DNA from: Lautropia sp.
GTDB taxonomy: Bacteria > Pseudomonadota > Gammaproteobacteria > Burkholderiales > Burkholderiaceae_E
Reading direction: 5' to 3'
NCBI GenBank assembly: GCA_030523825.1
Contig: JAUNHU010000008.1
Span: 1-55,018, forward strand
Length of the DNA: 55,018 nucleotides
The number at the start of each line of letters is the position of its first letter. Position 1 is the stretch's first letter. Shown in pieces: positions 44,002 through 52,576 of the stretch. Made by a program: the position numbers and the translations under genes. The notes beneath the pieces are model-generated. The model was not told where the DNA came from. It made no database searches and saw only the letters and a list, made by a program, of their open reading frames with translations.

Positions 44002-44530
44002 GGAGCTTCTCCTTGATGGCAATTTCGGGATTTCGGAACCCCATGGCAATCCAGGAACCGAGCAGCCTGGCGTAGAACGAGACGGATTGATTTTTCAAAT
44101 TGGGCATGTCGTCAGGCAGCTCCGACGCATCGCCCAGATCGCTGACCATCGTGCGCAGCTGCGCCTTCGGTCGGCAAGCCTCCGGCCAGAGATGCAGGTA
44201 GATATCAAGCCAATGCGCCCCCTTCAGTTCCATGAACATGGGCGTATTGCAGCATGTTGCGACCACCCGCCGGGTGCCTGCGTTTTCTGCAAGCCGAAAC
44301 TCGGCAAGCGTGTCGAAGCCGTCAACGAACCGCACGCGATCCTTGCGATACATGGCTGTAGCGGTCGCACCTATGGGGCTGAGCATGTTTTTCGCATGGG
44401 GGAGACTGGCCAAACGCGCTGCCGAAGACCTGCAGCTGTTGCACATGCACTCCGTGACAAGGAAGGGTTCGCCGATGACCTCGATGCTGGCCTTTCCACA
44501 GCTGCAGCTCAGTTGGGCAGATGTCTTCAT
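43994..44530 (-). CDS. Zinc-dependent GFA-like protein (DUF6151-like)
   Basis: The 178-residue protein has Cys-rich zinc motifs: CSCG (9-12), CMCNSC (about 28-33) and CCNTPMF (about 93-99), a set like that of GFA (glutathione-dependent formaldehyde-activating) and related DUF6151 proteins. The C-terminal half (about 110-178) matches neither GFA nor another family I know well. Whether it has any activity is unclear. It starts with ATG at 44530 and overlaps the next gene. A CTTGTC-aaaa-GACAAG palindrome lies about 70 bases upstream and could be an operator. Confidence 0.7.
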   Translation of the reverse strand: MKTSAQLSCSCGKASIEVIGEPFLVTECMCNSCRSSAARLASLPHAKNMLSPIGATATAMYRKDRVRFVDGFDTLAEFRLAENAGTRRVVATCCNTPMFMELKGAHWLDIYLHLWPEACRPKAQLRTMVSDLGDASELPDDMPNLKNQSVSFYARLLGSWIAMGFRNPEIAIKEKLHV

Positions 44531-44599
44531 TTATGGCCCCTCCCGGGTATTGCACGAAACCTTGCCCCCTGAAGCAGGACGACAAACGGATTTCATTGC

Positions 44600-44615
44600 C
44601 TTGTCAAAAGACAAG
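44600..44615. promoter_or_regulatory. Short palindrome upstream of the GFA-like gene
   Basis: CTTGTC-AAAA-GACAAG lies 70 bases upstream of the minus-strand GFA-like start, in the 296-base divergent gap shared with the APC permease gene. It is a possible operator; nothing more can be said. Confidence 0.3.
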
Positions 44616-44826
44616 TCTAGCTTGGAACAAACACAATTTTCCACCACCTGAAAACATTGCACGCCCACACAAGGCCACAGAACCCGAAGCCATCAGAATC
44701 CAGCACAACCTTGCATTCAACTCTTTGCACCTTCGCCCACCAGCACCACACATCCCGCCGTCGCGTTGACAACGGACGCGCCCCTGCGGCAAATTAACGG
44801 CCCGCGTTTTGCCTTCCTCTTGCATC

Positions 44827-46188
44827 ATGCCACCGGCCCCCTACCCTGCCTCCCCCGCAGCGCACCAAGCTGCCACCACGACCGCAGGGCAGCCCGCCAC
44901 GCCTACGGCAGACGAGCATGACCAGAGCGCAAGCAGCCACCAGCCCGTCATCGGTGTCCCGCAGCTCACTGCCTATTACCTCTCCAACCTGATCGGCGCG
45001 GGCATCTTCGTGCTGCCGGCACTGGCGCAGGAAGCAGCCGGCAGCTGGACACTGGTGGCCTGGCTGCTGATGGCGATCTGCTCCGGCCCCGCCGCGTGGG
45101 TGATGGGCCGCATCTGCATCGACTTTCCCAACCAGAACGGCATCCTGGCCTTCGTCGGCCATTCGGTGTCGAAGCGCGCCGAGGCCGCATTGTCACGCCT
45201 GATCGTGCTGACGATGATCGTGGGCACGCCCATGGCCGGGCTCATCATTGCCCGCTACGCGATTGCCGCCTTCGATCTTTCTCCCGGCGTGCTCTATCCG
45301 CTGGGCTGGTTCGCAATGCTGATGACCCTGGCCTTCAACCTGATGAAGCTGCGCAACAGCTCGCGGGCGCAGACCCTGCTGGTGGCCGTTGCGATGCTGG
45401 TGCTGATTGCACTGGCAGCCTCCAGCATCGGCATGGCCGACAGCGTGGTGCCCGACGATAGCGCCTTTTCTGCCACCGGCCTCATGGCCGCCATCGGCAT
45501 CTGCTTCTTTGCCTTTCTGGGCTGGGAAAACGTGGCAACCATCGCCCCCGACGTGAAGCAGCCCGAACGAACCTTTCCGATTGCGCTGGCCATTTCGGTG
45601 CCACTGGTGAGTCTCATCTACCTGGTGGTTGCGCTGGGCCTGCTGCTGGCAAGCCAGGCGCACGGCGGCCTGCAGGGCAACCTGGCCGTGCTCGACCACC
45701 TGATGGGGCGCTTCAACCAGCCGGCACTGGGCCTTTTCGCCAACCTGCTGGCGATAGTGGTGGTGTTCCTCTCGGCCAATGCCTGGATTCTGTCAGCCGC
45801 CCGCCTTCTGGCAAGCAGCGTGCGTGACGGCCATTTTCCGGGCTGGATGGCCGACCGCAACGGCTTCGTCAATCTGCGCACCATGTCCCGGATGGCGCTG
45901 TTTCACGCCATCATCTTCCTGCTCATGTACCTGTTCGACGGCGCCGAACAGACGGTGGTGCCGCTGGTGTCGGCCAGCTTCCTGCTCATCTATCTCATCA
46001 CGCTGGCCGGCGCCATCCGCCATTACCGGCACGGCCCCACCCGCTGGCTGGCCATGCTCGCCCTGCTGATGATTGCCGCCTTTGCGCTCAGCGTCTGGCG
46101 CGAAAGCCTCATCGTGCTGGGCCTGTTTGTCGTGCTCTTTCTGCGCTCATCCGCTGGCAGCCGCCACTCGTCCAACCCCGCTCCGTGA
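44827..46188 (+). CDS. APC family amino-acid permease
   Basis: The 453-residue protein has 11-12 hydrophobic segments. After a hydrophilic Ala/Thr/Pro-rich leader (1-45) comes QLTAYYLSNLIGAGIFVLPAL, where GAGIF is the APC motif of helix 1. Also present are FFAFLGWENVATIAPDVKQPERTFPIAL (helix 6) and NAWILSAARLLASSVRDG (helix 8 to loop). It resembles YjeH-type neutral amino-acid exporters or related APC members, but the direction and substrate are uncertain. ATG 44827 fits; a TTG six codons upstream does not add a motif. Confidence 0.85.
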   Translation: MPPAPYPASPAAHQAATTTAGQPATPTADEHDQSASSHQPVIGVPQLTAYYLSNLIGAGIFVLPALAQEAAGSWTLVAWLLMAICSGPAAWVMGRICIDFPNQNGILAFVGHSVSKRAEAALSRLIVLTMIVGTPMAGLIIARYAIAAFDLSPGVLYPLGWFAMLMTLAFNLMKLRNSSRAQTLLVAVAMLVLIALAASSIGMADSVVPDDSAFSATGLMAAIGICFFAFLGWENVATIAPDVKQPERTFPIALAISVPLVSLIYLVVALGLLLASQAHGGLQGNLAVLDHLMGRFNQPALGLFANLLAIVVVFLSANAWILSAARLLASSVRDGHFPGWMADRNGFVNLRTMSRMALFHAIIFLLMYLFDGAEQTVVPLVSASFLLIYLITLAGAIRHYRHGPTRWLAMLALLMIAAFALSVWRESLIVLGLFVVLFLRSSAGSRHSSNPAP

Positions 46189-46299
46189 CGCAGGTCGCGG
46201 CCGGCGCGTGCACTCCCGCACCAAAGGCGAAAACAGTCCGACGGACGGCAGAAAACCCGCTATTGTTGCGTCCTCGCCACATTTCTTCGAGGCACGCTC

Positions 46300-47367
46300 A
46301 TGCTGAACAAGATCCCGCACGCCCCCATCGCTTCGGCCATTCTCCTGATGCTGGCAGCCTGTGGCGGCGGCGGTGGCAACGACGCCACGCCGGTCGCTGG
46401 CATCCATGCCGACACCACCAACAACGTCGCGGCCAGCAGCACGCAAACGGACAGCACCCGGGGCGGCACCACCTCGCCGGATGCTGCCAACGCCTCCAGC
46501 ACCTCCACCAATACGGCCGCTCCAGCCGCCGGTCATGACAATACCCATACGGCACACGCCCCTGCTGCAACCGACACCCCGGTGGCTGCCATCAGCCACA
46601 AGGGCATTCGCGGCGACGTGATGCTGACCGCCCTGGCACAGCTCACCTGCAACGACTACCTGTCGCTGGCCACCGCCATCGACGGCCCGCGTGTGACCGG
46701 TGCCGACGCCATCGCCATGCCGACCGTGGGCTCTGGCCATGCCCTGCGTGAGCCCAGCAACTACGTCCGTGCCGCAGACGCCCCGAACGTCATCTCCCCT
46801 CTGGCAGGCATCTGCGCCACCCATGTGTATCAGGCGCCCGCCAACGGCAGCTACGACCTCGACGTGTTTTCCAATCCCGTCTACCGCGACTCGCGGGGCG
46901 CCACCCGCGGCTTCCACTATCTGGACGCCGACTTCAGGCTGACGGTGACGGACACCGGCTTTTCGCTGGCCGGCACGGCTGAACTGGAAAATTCCGAAGA
47001 CAAGGGTCGCGGCTATCTGGGCGACGAGGCCCCCGGCGAACAGTCAATCACCGTTCGCAGCAATGGCGATTTCACCATGCTGAAATCCGGGCTCGCCAGC
47101 TTCGATACCTTCAAGGAATGGACGGATGGCCTGCATGGCATCCAGATGTCGGTGCTGCCGCTGCCGCAGCAGCCCAGCCGCTTCAAGCTGTGCTGGAAGA
47201 CGAAGATGCAGTTTGCCAACCGCCTGCAGTGCACCGCCTGGGAAGTGCCGGCCAGCTGGGAATATGGTCAGCCGCTGACCTACGTCGACCAGTATCTGAG
47301 CGATGACCGTTCGACCTACCCGAACGAGAACCGCGGCAGCCAGGCTCACTTCCACAACCAGTTCTGA
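46300..47367 (+). CDS. GIRGDV-family lipoprotein A, upstream of an ABC importer
   Basis: A 355-residue lipoprotein (lipobox LAAC, Cys21) with a long Thr/Ala/Ser-rich linker (about 25-100). The conserved domain starts with GIRGDVML (102-109); Cys117 lies 15 residues after the first Gly. Further Cys are 172, 298 and 311, and the last pair is 13 apart (FKLCW, then LQCTAWEVPASW). The same layout occurs in the lipoproteins at 51186, 52577 and, as far as it is visible, 54235, so this is the most divergent of four paralogues. I know no named family. It precedes an ABC importer by 534 bases with a terminator between, so it probably has its own transcript. Two disulfides and an extracytoplasmic position are inferred. 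Confidence 0.8.
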   Translation: MLNKIPHAPIASAILLMLAACGGGGGNDATPVAGIHADTTNNVAASSTQTDSTRGGTTSPDAANASSTSTNTAAPAAGHDNTHTAHAPAATDTPVAAISHKGIRGDVMLTALAQLTCNDYLSLATAIDGPRVTGADAIAMPTVGSGHALREPSNYVRAADAPNVISPLAGICATHVYQAPANGSYDLDVFSNPVYRDSRGATRGFHYLDADFRLTVTDTGFSLAGTAELENSEDKGRGYLGDEAPGEQSITVRSNGDFTMLKSGLASFDTFKEWTDGLHGIQMSVLPLPQQPSRFKLCWKTKMQFANRLQCTAWEVPASWEYGQPLTYVDQYLSDDRSTYPNENRGSQAHFHNQF

Positions 47368-47491
47368 TGACCTGACTGGCAAGCCGACCGAGATTGCCGT
47401 CTTGCCAGAGCCATTCAGGCCAGGCGCCGGCCGGATTCGGACGGGCAACATCGAAAGCCGGCCTGCCCGCATCACGCAACACACCCTATAT

Positions 47492-47533
47492 CGTCCTGCC
47501 TGCCCCGTACCCAGGGGCTGGCAGGACGTTTTT
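47492..47533 (+). terminator. Terminator of lipoprotein A gene
   Basis: CGTCCTGCC (47492-47500) pairs with GGCAGGACG (47520-47528), extended by an inner GCCCC/GGGGC pairing, and is followed by TTTTT at 47529-47533. Confidence 0.85.
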
Positions 47534-47901
47534 GCGTGACAGCACGCCATCATGGCCCCGGCAACACGCAATCACCCACCAATGGCGGACAAGGCCATGA
47601 CGCGGAAGCATGACAAGGCAGGGCCAGCCTTCGGGGCGCCTCGATGCGGATGTGCTGGCAGAAGCTGAACACCGTCTGGCCGTGTTCCTCGGGATAGCGA
47701 AATGACAATGCCTCTGGCCGGCACATTCCTGCCCGCAGCCCCGGGGAGCCGGCGAAAACCGGGAGAAGGGAAGCCCTGAACAGCCTGTGGTGTGCGCCGA
47801 AGGCGCGGGGAGCCCCCTGGCACTGTGCGGCTATTTGGCAACACGGCATGAATCGGAAGAGAATTGCGAATCCTTATTACCTGAATGGTATTTGCACGAT
47901 C
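47534..47901. other. Gene-free leader of the second ABC importer
   Basis: No convincing gene lies here. A plus-strand stretch (about 47760-47830) has GGGAA, then GGTG, a GCGCC-gaa-GGCGC hairpin and CCC-then-GCACTGT, which recalls parts of a cobalamin-riboswitch core. No AGCCAGGAGACC-like B12 box follows before the start, so I do not call a riboswitch. A minus-strand open frame (47550-47849) has coding-like codons early on but no recognisable product. A Fur-box-like stretch lies at 47865-47879. Confidence 0.4.
47865..47879. promoter_or_regulatory. Weak Fur-box-like site upstream of the second ABC importer
   Basis: TGCGAATCCTTATTA matches TGATAATCATTATCA at 11 of 15 positions and lies 23 bases upstream of the ATG at 47902. 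It would fit iron control, but the match is weak and the short distance means the site could be in the leader or the coding start if translation begins at 47848. Confidence 0.35.
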
Positions 47902-48987
47902 ATGTCCAATCCGAGCACTTTCAGATTTGCCCCTCCGATGGCTCGCGCCGTCCTGCCCATGCTGATGGCCGGTTTTGCTGCTGTCGTCATGCCCTCGGTC
48001 GGCGCTGCGGCAGATACCATCGCGGCGGGAACCAAAGCCGGCAAGACGCAGTACCCCCTCACCCTGGAAAACTGCGGCACAACCGTCACCTTCCAGAAAG
48101 CTCCGCAACGTGCCGTTGGCCTGGGCCAGAACAGCGCCGAGATCATGCTGATGCTGGGCCTGGAAAACCGCATGGTGGGCACCGCCTTCTGGCCGACCAA
48201 GGTGCTGCCGGAACTGGCCGATGCCAACGCCAAGGTGAAGCTGCTGACGGTGGAGTTTCCCACCTTCGAGTCGATTCTGGCCGAGAACCCGGACTTCGTC
48301 GCCTCGATGCTGCCCACGCTGATGGGCCCCAACAGCAAGGTGGCCAAGCGTGAAGACTTCAGCAAGCTGAAGATCGGCACCTACATGTCGCCGAGCACCT
48401 GCCTCGACGCCTCCAACAGCAAGGACGCCTATGGCAGCCGTGGCAACCTGTGGAACATGGAGATCATGTACAAGGAGATCGACGACATTGCGAAGATCTT
48501 CGATGTGCAGGATCGCGGCCAGAAGCTGATCGCCGACCTGAAGGCGCGCGAAGCCAGGGTCCGCCAGATCAAGACCAAGGGCGACAAGCCGCTGTCCTAT
48601 GTGTTCTGGTTCTCCAGCCCCTCGCCTTCGGCCGATGCCTACCTGGCCGGCAAGAACGGCGCTTCGGGCCAGATTGCCGACATGGTGGGCGGCACCAGCG
48701 CCATCAAGACCGAAACCGAATGGCCGACGCTGGGCTGGGAAGGCATCATCGCCAGCAACCCCGACGTGATCGTGGTTGCCCACCTCGACCGCAACCGCTG
48801 GGAGCTGGACAAGCCCGAGGCGAAGATCAAGTTCCTGACGACCGACCCGGCCACCAGCAAGATGCCGGCCGTTCAGAACAAGAACCTGTTCGTCATCGAC
48901 GGTCAGGCCATGAACCCCTCGATCCGCACGCTCTTTGGCGCCGAGGAACTGGCCAGACAGCTGAAGGACAAGGGGCTGGCCGAGTAA
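47902..48987 (+). CDS. ABC transporter substrate-binding protein (FepB/BtuF-like)
   Basis: The mature protein belongs to the TroA/FepB-type binding proteins. YPLTLENCGTTVTFQKAPQRAVGLGQNSAEIMLMLGLENRMVGTAFW is the family N-terminal lobe, and TEWPTLGWEGIIASNPDVIVV lies in the second lobe. The signal peptide (MARAVLPMLMAGFAAVVMPSVGAAA) fits the ATG at 47902 (361 residues) better than the ATG at 47848. This branch includes proteins annotated for iron-siderophore, cobalamin and F420-precursor transport. I cannot say which applies. The permease starts 21 bases after its stop, so they form an operon with the ATPase. No lipobox, so it should be free in the periplasm. Confidence 0.88.
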   Translation: MSNPSTFRFAPPMARAVLPMLMAGFAAVVMPSVGAAADTIAAGTKAGKTQYPLTLENCGTTVTFQKAPQRAVGLGQNSAEIMLMLGLENRMVGTAFWPTKVLPELADANAKVKLLTVEFPTFESILAENPDFVASMLPTLMGPNSKVAKREDFSKLKIGTYMSPSTCLDASNSKDAYGSRGNLWNMEIMYKEIDDIAKIFDVQDRGQKLIADLKAREARVRQIKTKGDKPLSYVFWFSSPSPSADAYLAGKNGASGQIADMVGGTSAIKTETEWPTLGWEGIIASNPDVIVVAHLDRNRWELDKPEAKIKFLTTDPATSKMPAVQNKNLFVIDGQAMNPSIRTLFGAEELARQLKDKGLAE

Positions 48988-49008
48988 AGACCGGCTGCAT
49001 CCAGACTC

Positions 49009-50025
49009 ATGCACCTGCTGCGATTCGGCGCCCTGATCCTTGGCGCACTGTTTGTCATTGGCCTGGTGGTGGGAATAAGCGTGGGCGTGGGCGACCTGCC
49101 CATTCCGCTCTCGACCACCTGGGCCGCCATCACCAACCAGCTGGGATGGACGGCCGTCGAGCTGAACCCGATCCATGAAACCGTGATCTGGGATTACCGG
49201 CTGAGCCGTGCGCTGGTGGCCGCGTTCTGCGGTGCCGGGCTGGCGCTGTCGGGCGCCATCATGCAGTCGCTGTTGCGCAATCCGCTGGCCGAGCCCTATG
49301 TGCTGGGCATTTCAGCCGGGGCGTCCACGGGTGCCGTAGCGGTCGTCATCCTGGGCCTGGGTGCCGGTGCCGCCTCGCTGTCGGGCGGCGCCTTCGTGGG
49401 AGCCTTTGCCGCCTTCTTCTTCGTGGCCATGCTGTCTGCCGGCATGGCAGGTGGTGCCGACCGCACCATTCTGGCCGGCGTGGCGGCTTCGCAGCTGTTC
49501 AACGCAGCCACCGCCTACATCGTTACCACGGCCGCCAATGCCCAGCAGGCCCGCGACGTGATGTTCTGGCTGCTGGGCAGCTTTGGGGCCGTGCGCTGGC
49601 CAGAATTCACGTTGATCTCGATCGTGGTGGGTCTGGGCCTCGTCGGCTGCCTGTTCTACACCCGCGTGCTGGACGCCTTTGCCTTTGGCGATGAATCGGC
49701 TGCGGCACTGGGCGTGAATGTCCCGCGTACCCGCCTCATCCTGCTCGCCATCACCGCCATCATGACCGCCACGATTGTCAGCATGGTGGGCTCGATCGGT
49801 TTCGTCGGTCTGGTAGTGCCGCACGTGGCGCGCTATCTGGTCGGACCGATGCACGCGCGCCTGCTACCGGCCTGCGCACTCATCGGTGCCATCTTCATGG
49901 TGGTGGCCGACATCGCCTCTCGCGCCCTCGTGCCCCAGCAGGTGATTCCCATCGGCGTGGTCACTGCCCTGGTGGGCGTGCCGTTCTTCTCGATCATCCT
50001 GTACCGGCTGCAGAGACCCTCATGA
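49009..50025 (+). CDS. FecCD/BtuC-type ABC transporter permease
   Basis: The 338-residue protein has the family motif SGAIMQSLLRNPLAEPYVLGISAGASTG and the ATPase-contact loop GFVGLVVPHVARYLVGP. About ten hydrophobic segments are seen. The ATG at 49009 starts 21 bases after the binding-protein gene. It is related to HmuU in the same window, so the genome has at least two importers of this type within 30 kb. Substrate follows from the binding protein and remains open. Confidence 0.92.
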   Translation: MHLLRFGALILGALFVIGLVVGISVGVGDLPIPLSTTWAAITNQLGWTAVELNPIHETVIWDYRLSRALVAAFCGAGLALSGAIMQSLLRNPLAEPYVLGISAGASTGAVAVVILGLGAGAASLSGGAFVGAFAAFFFVAMLSAGMAGGADRTILAGVAASQLFNAATAYIVTTAANAQQARDVMFWLLGSFGAVRWPEFTLISIVVGLGLVGCLFYTRVLDAFAFGDESAAALGVNVPRTRLILLAITAIMTATIVSMVGSIGFVGLVVPHVARYLVGPMHARLLPACALIGAIFMVVADIASRALVPQQVIPIGVVTALVGVPFFSIILYRLQRPS

Positions 50026-50148
50026 GCACATGCCGGGAAGCGCCTGCCCGGCATGAACGCGACGGACATGATGCCAATGCCCCGGCCATGAGCGATGCAG
50101 CGGAACAGACATGAACACAATCGATTCGATGACCCTTCCGGAGCGGCC

Positions 50149-50910
50149 ATGAGCTTCCGTGCAGAAAACCTCGTCTGGAAAATCGGTCGCAAGACCATCG
50201 TCGATGGCGTGAGCTTCAGCGCCAGACCCGGCAGACTGCTGGGTCTGCTGGGCCCCAACGGCTCGGGCAAGACTTCGCTGCTGCGGTTGCTGGCCGGACT
50301 GAAAATGCCTCATGCCGGTCACGTGCAGCTGGAAGACAAGGATATTCGTGCAATTCCCCGCCGCGCACTCGCCCAGCGCGTGGCCTTCGTCGAACAGCAC
50401 GCCACCACCACCGCAAACCTCACGGTGAAGGATGTCGTGAAACTCGGGCGTTTTCCGCATCGCTCGCTGTTTTCCGGCTGGACACGCGCCGATGAGGAGG
50501 CCGTGGAAAACGCCATGCAGGCAACCGGCATCGACCACAAGCAAAACGACCGCTGGCAGAACCTGTCGGGCGGAGAAAAGCAGCGCGCCCACCTGGCACG
50601 TGCGCTGGCACAGACGCCACGGGAACTGATTCTCGACGAACCCACCAACCATCTCGACATCCAGCATCAGCTGGGCCTGATGAAACTGGTGGCCGGCCTG
50701 CCGATGACCAGCATCATGGCATTGCACGATCTGAATCACGCAGCGATGTTCTGCGATGAGCTGCTCATCCTGAAGGCCGGCAAGGTGGTGGCGCAGGGCA
50801 AACCCGCCGACATCCTGACAGAAGACCTGCTGCACAGCGTATTTTCGGTGAATGCACGGATACGGGCATCGGAATTTCATTCAGGGCCGCACATTCATTA
50901 CCTGCCCTGA
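50149..50910 (+). CDS. ABC transporter ATPase of the FecE/HmuV type
   Basis: The 253-residue ATPase has Walker A GPNGSGKTS (35-43), the signature LSGGEKQRAHL, Walker B LILDEPTNHLDI and the H-loop ALHDLNHAAMF. I start it at ATG 50149 (MSFRAENLVWKIG); 124 bases from the permease stop. The three genes form a complete importer. Its C-terminal end (AQGKPADILTEDLLHSVF) is echoed by a decayed copy at 52256-52384. Confidence 0.92.
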   Translation: MSFRAENLVWKIGRKTIVDGVSFSARPGRLLGLLGPNGSGKTSLLRLLAGLKMPHAGHVQLEDKDIRAIPRRALAQRVAFVEQHATTTANLTVKDVVKLGRFPHRSLFSGWTRADEEAVENAMQATGIDHKQNDRWQNLSGGEKQRAHLARALAQTPRELILDEPTNHLDIQHQLGLMKLVAGLPMTSIMALHDLNHAAMFCDELLILKAGKVVAQGKPADILTEDLLHSVFSVNARIRASEFHSGPHIHYLP

Positions 50911-51080
50911 AGCGGCATCTTCCCTCAAGGGCTCGCCGGCTGTCTTCAAGAAGCCTGCTCCCTTCGCCGCAGACTCCTGCAGTCCCTCATCATTTTGTAA
51001 TTTCACGCAGGATTTTCTTGCCGTGTGATGGCACTCGCTGCCAGAAACACCCGATAAATGGCAGGTTTGTGAAAGTTCCT

Positions 51081-51091
51081 GTTTCACGGTT
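51081..51091 (+). promoter_or_regulatory. TTTCACG upstream element of lipoprotein B
   Basis: GTTTCACGGTT lies about 104 bases upstream of the lipoprotein B start, close to the 103 bases seen for the TTTTCACGCGACA copies upstream of lipoproteins C and D. The match is only TTTCACG plus position. It may be a shared operator or promoter part. Confidence 0.4.
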
Positions 51092-51185
51092 CACTAAAAA
51101 AATCCACCCCGTTCACGCAGGCAGGGTCTACTACGCAATCCCGATGAACACATGCGTTCCATTGAACGTACTGGAGAAAAACAGG

Positions 51186-52133
51186 ATGATGCAGTTCCCC
51201 CTGCGCCCGCCTCTGAGCGCCCTGACGCTCGCCGTGCTGCTTGCTGCGTGCGGTGGTTCCGGAAGCAACTCTGGCCCCGCTACCGGCAACGACATTTCTT
51301 CCGGCAATTCCGCCCAGACCGAAAAGGCCGATCCGCCCGCAGGACAGCCAACATCGGCATCCCCGGAAGCCCCCACGGCCCAGGGCGCACCTGTCGATGC
51401 CAATGGTGTGCGGGGCGATGTGCTGCTGAGCATGCTGGATCACCGCACCTGCCAGCACCAGACACTGAAGCCCGTAGCCTCTCAGGACGGGCCGGCGTTT
51501 TCTCCGGAGCAGCGTGCCGGACTGCCCGACGTGATTGCCGAGACGGGACTGGAGAGCCCCAGCAATTATCAGCCTGTGGCAGCAAACACCGGACAGGCAG
51601 CAGCCGGGAACTCACTCTGCAGCACGGCACGGTACAGCCCTTTTGATGATGGACAGGCCACATTGCAGGTAAAAACGCGAGCTGCAACCAGCAACGCCAT
51701 CAGACCCGCCAGCATCACGCTCAACACCCCCATCAGCGCCTCCGCCGGCACCGTCACGCTGGGCACCACACAGCAGATCGAAAACCCTGGCATCAACATC
51801 AGTGCAGCCAAGGCACTCGTCAGCGCCAGCTCCTACAGCTTCCAGACCAGCGCACGGGTTCCCTACGGCCGCCTGACCGAATGGAGAGACGGCAACGACT
51901 TCACCGCGCTTCAATTGCAGCCGGTACCGGGCTCGAAGCCCCAGCAGGTGAGACTTTGCTGGAACAGCCAGACGGTATTTTCACGCCAGCTGCACTGCCA
52001 GCAATGGGAGATTCCGAACGGCTGGAAACGAGGCGATCCGATCACCCTGAAAGGGCAGAGCCTCACCGAGGGGCGCTCGATTCAGGAAGGGGAAGCAGGC
52101 GCCGGCACCGTTTACTGGCGCTCGAATCCCTGA
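51186..52133 (+). CDS. GIRGDV-family lipoprotein B
   Basis: The 315-residue lipoprotein starts at ATG 51186 (GGAG site 9 bases away; a second ATG follows). The lipobox is LAAC (Cys22), then an Ala/Pro/Ser-rich linker to about 70. Conserved parts are GVRGDVLL (74-81), Cys89, Cys145, VPYGRLTEWRDG (225-236), VRLCW (Cys258) and LHCQQWEIPNGW (Cys271). Four Cys and spacing 13 in the last pair are the same as in paralogues A and C. Paralogue D shares SMLDHRTC near the first Cys and the PYG-x-x-TEW stretch, so B and D are the closest pair. It follows the ABC ATPase by 275 bases. No strong terminator lies in between, so partial co-transcription with the importer is possible. Confidence 0.8.
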   Translation: MMQFPLRPPLSALTLAVLLAACGGSGSNSGPATGNDISSGNSAQTEKADPPAGQPTSASPEAPTAQGAPVDANGVRGDVLLSMLDHRTCQHQTLKPVASQDGPAFSPEQRAGLPDVIAETGLESPSNYQPVAANTGQAAAGNSLCSTARYSPFDDGQATLQVKTRAATSNAIRPASITLNTPISASAGTVTLGTTQQIENPGINISAAKALVSASSYSFQTSARVPYGRLTEWRDGNDFTALQLQPVPGSKPQQVRLCWNSQTVFSRQLHCQQWEIPNGWKRGDPITLKGQSLTEGRSIQEGEAGAGTVYWRSNP

Positions 52134-52255
52134 AGCTCCGGTTGCGGCAAGTGCCGCAACAAATTTCCCAATCTCATGATGAGAAAAGCGGAAAAGACCG
52201 AAAAATCCGGGCCATGAGCGCTTGTCCGCAGCGGCCCGCCTTGTCCGCCGCTCCG
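52134..52255. other. Intergenic spacer after lipoprotein B
   Basis: A perfect hairpin (GTTGCGGC-aagt-GCCGCAAC, 52141-52160) follows the lipoprotein B stop but has no T-run, so it is a weak terminator at best. A TCTCATgATGAGA palindrome is at 52173-52185. The next part of the gap is the ATPase relic. Confidence 0.45.
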
Positions 52256-52384
52256 GCACAAGGACAACCTGCCGGAGCACTCACGGAAGATCTGCTGCGC
52301 AGCGGTTTTCAAGCGCCTACATGGGTACAGGCACCGAAATTTCCTCATGTGAAAAGCAGGCGTTGCATGAACCCCCACCGTTGA
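52256..52384 (+). pseudogene. Relic of an ABC ATPase 3' end
   Basis: Read in one frame to the TGA at 52382-52384, this gives AQGQPAGALTEDLLRSGF and then VQAPKFPHVKS. The first 18 residues match 13 of 18 in the C-terminal AQGKPADILTEDLLHSVF of the ATPase at 50149-50910, and at DNA level TGCTG and GAAATTTC-type stretches also align. No ATPase motifs lie upstream, so only the tail survives. The layout 'ATPase end - spacer - lipoprotein' is thus present twice (50910 to 51186, and 52384 to 52577), which suggests a segmental duplication with decay of the ATPase copy. Confidence 0.65.
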
Positions 52385-52576
52385 ATCACAGAACCTTTCT
52401 TCAGGTATCACGAAGAAACACTCTCAAGAAAAAGACAAACAAACAAAAGAGAAAGCGCGGACATTTGTTTGAGTTTTCACGCGACATGCACAGCACACGC
52501 ACAATTTTTGCGGTCTACTGCCACCACCTTTTGTTGCGTATCCGATCGAACAGATCGGGAAGGAGAGATATCTGAC
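52385..52576. promoter_or_regulatory. Promoter and leader of lipoprotein C
   Basis: An A-rich, T-poor tract (about 52409-52452) is followed by TTTTCACGCGACA at 52474-52486, exactly 103 bases before the start, as in lipoprotein D. A CCGATC-gaaca-GATCGG hairpin (52542-52558) ends next to the AGGAG ribosome site at 52561-52565 and could affect translation. The -35/-10 pair cannot be assigned with confidence. Confidence 0.5.

Noticed and set aside
47760-47835. Cobalamin riboswitch
   Set aside because: Core-like words are present but the B12 box is missing and spacings are wrong, so it is listed only as a finding.
47572-49176. A 534-codon minus-strand open frame across the binding-protein gene
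   Set aside because: Only its last part lies outside the gene on the other strand; the product is not recognisable and the plus-strand gene is certain. The tail at 47550-47849 is left as an unproven fragment.
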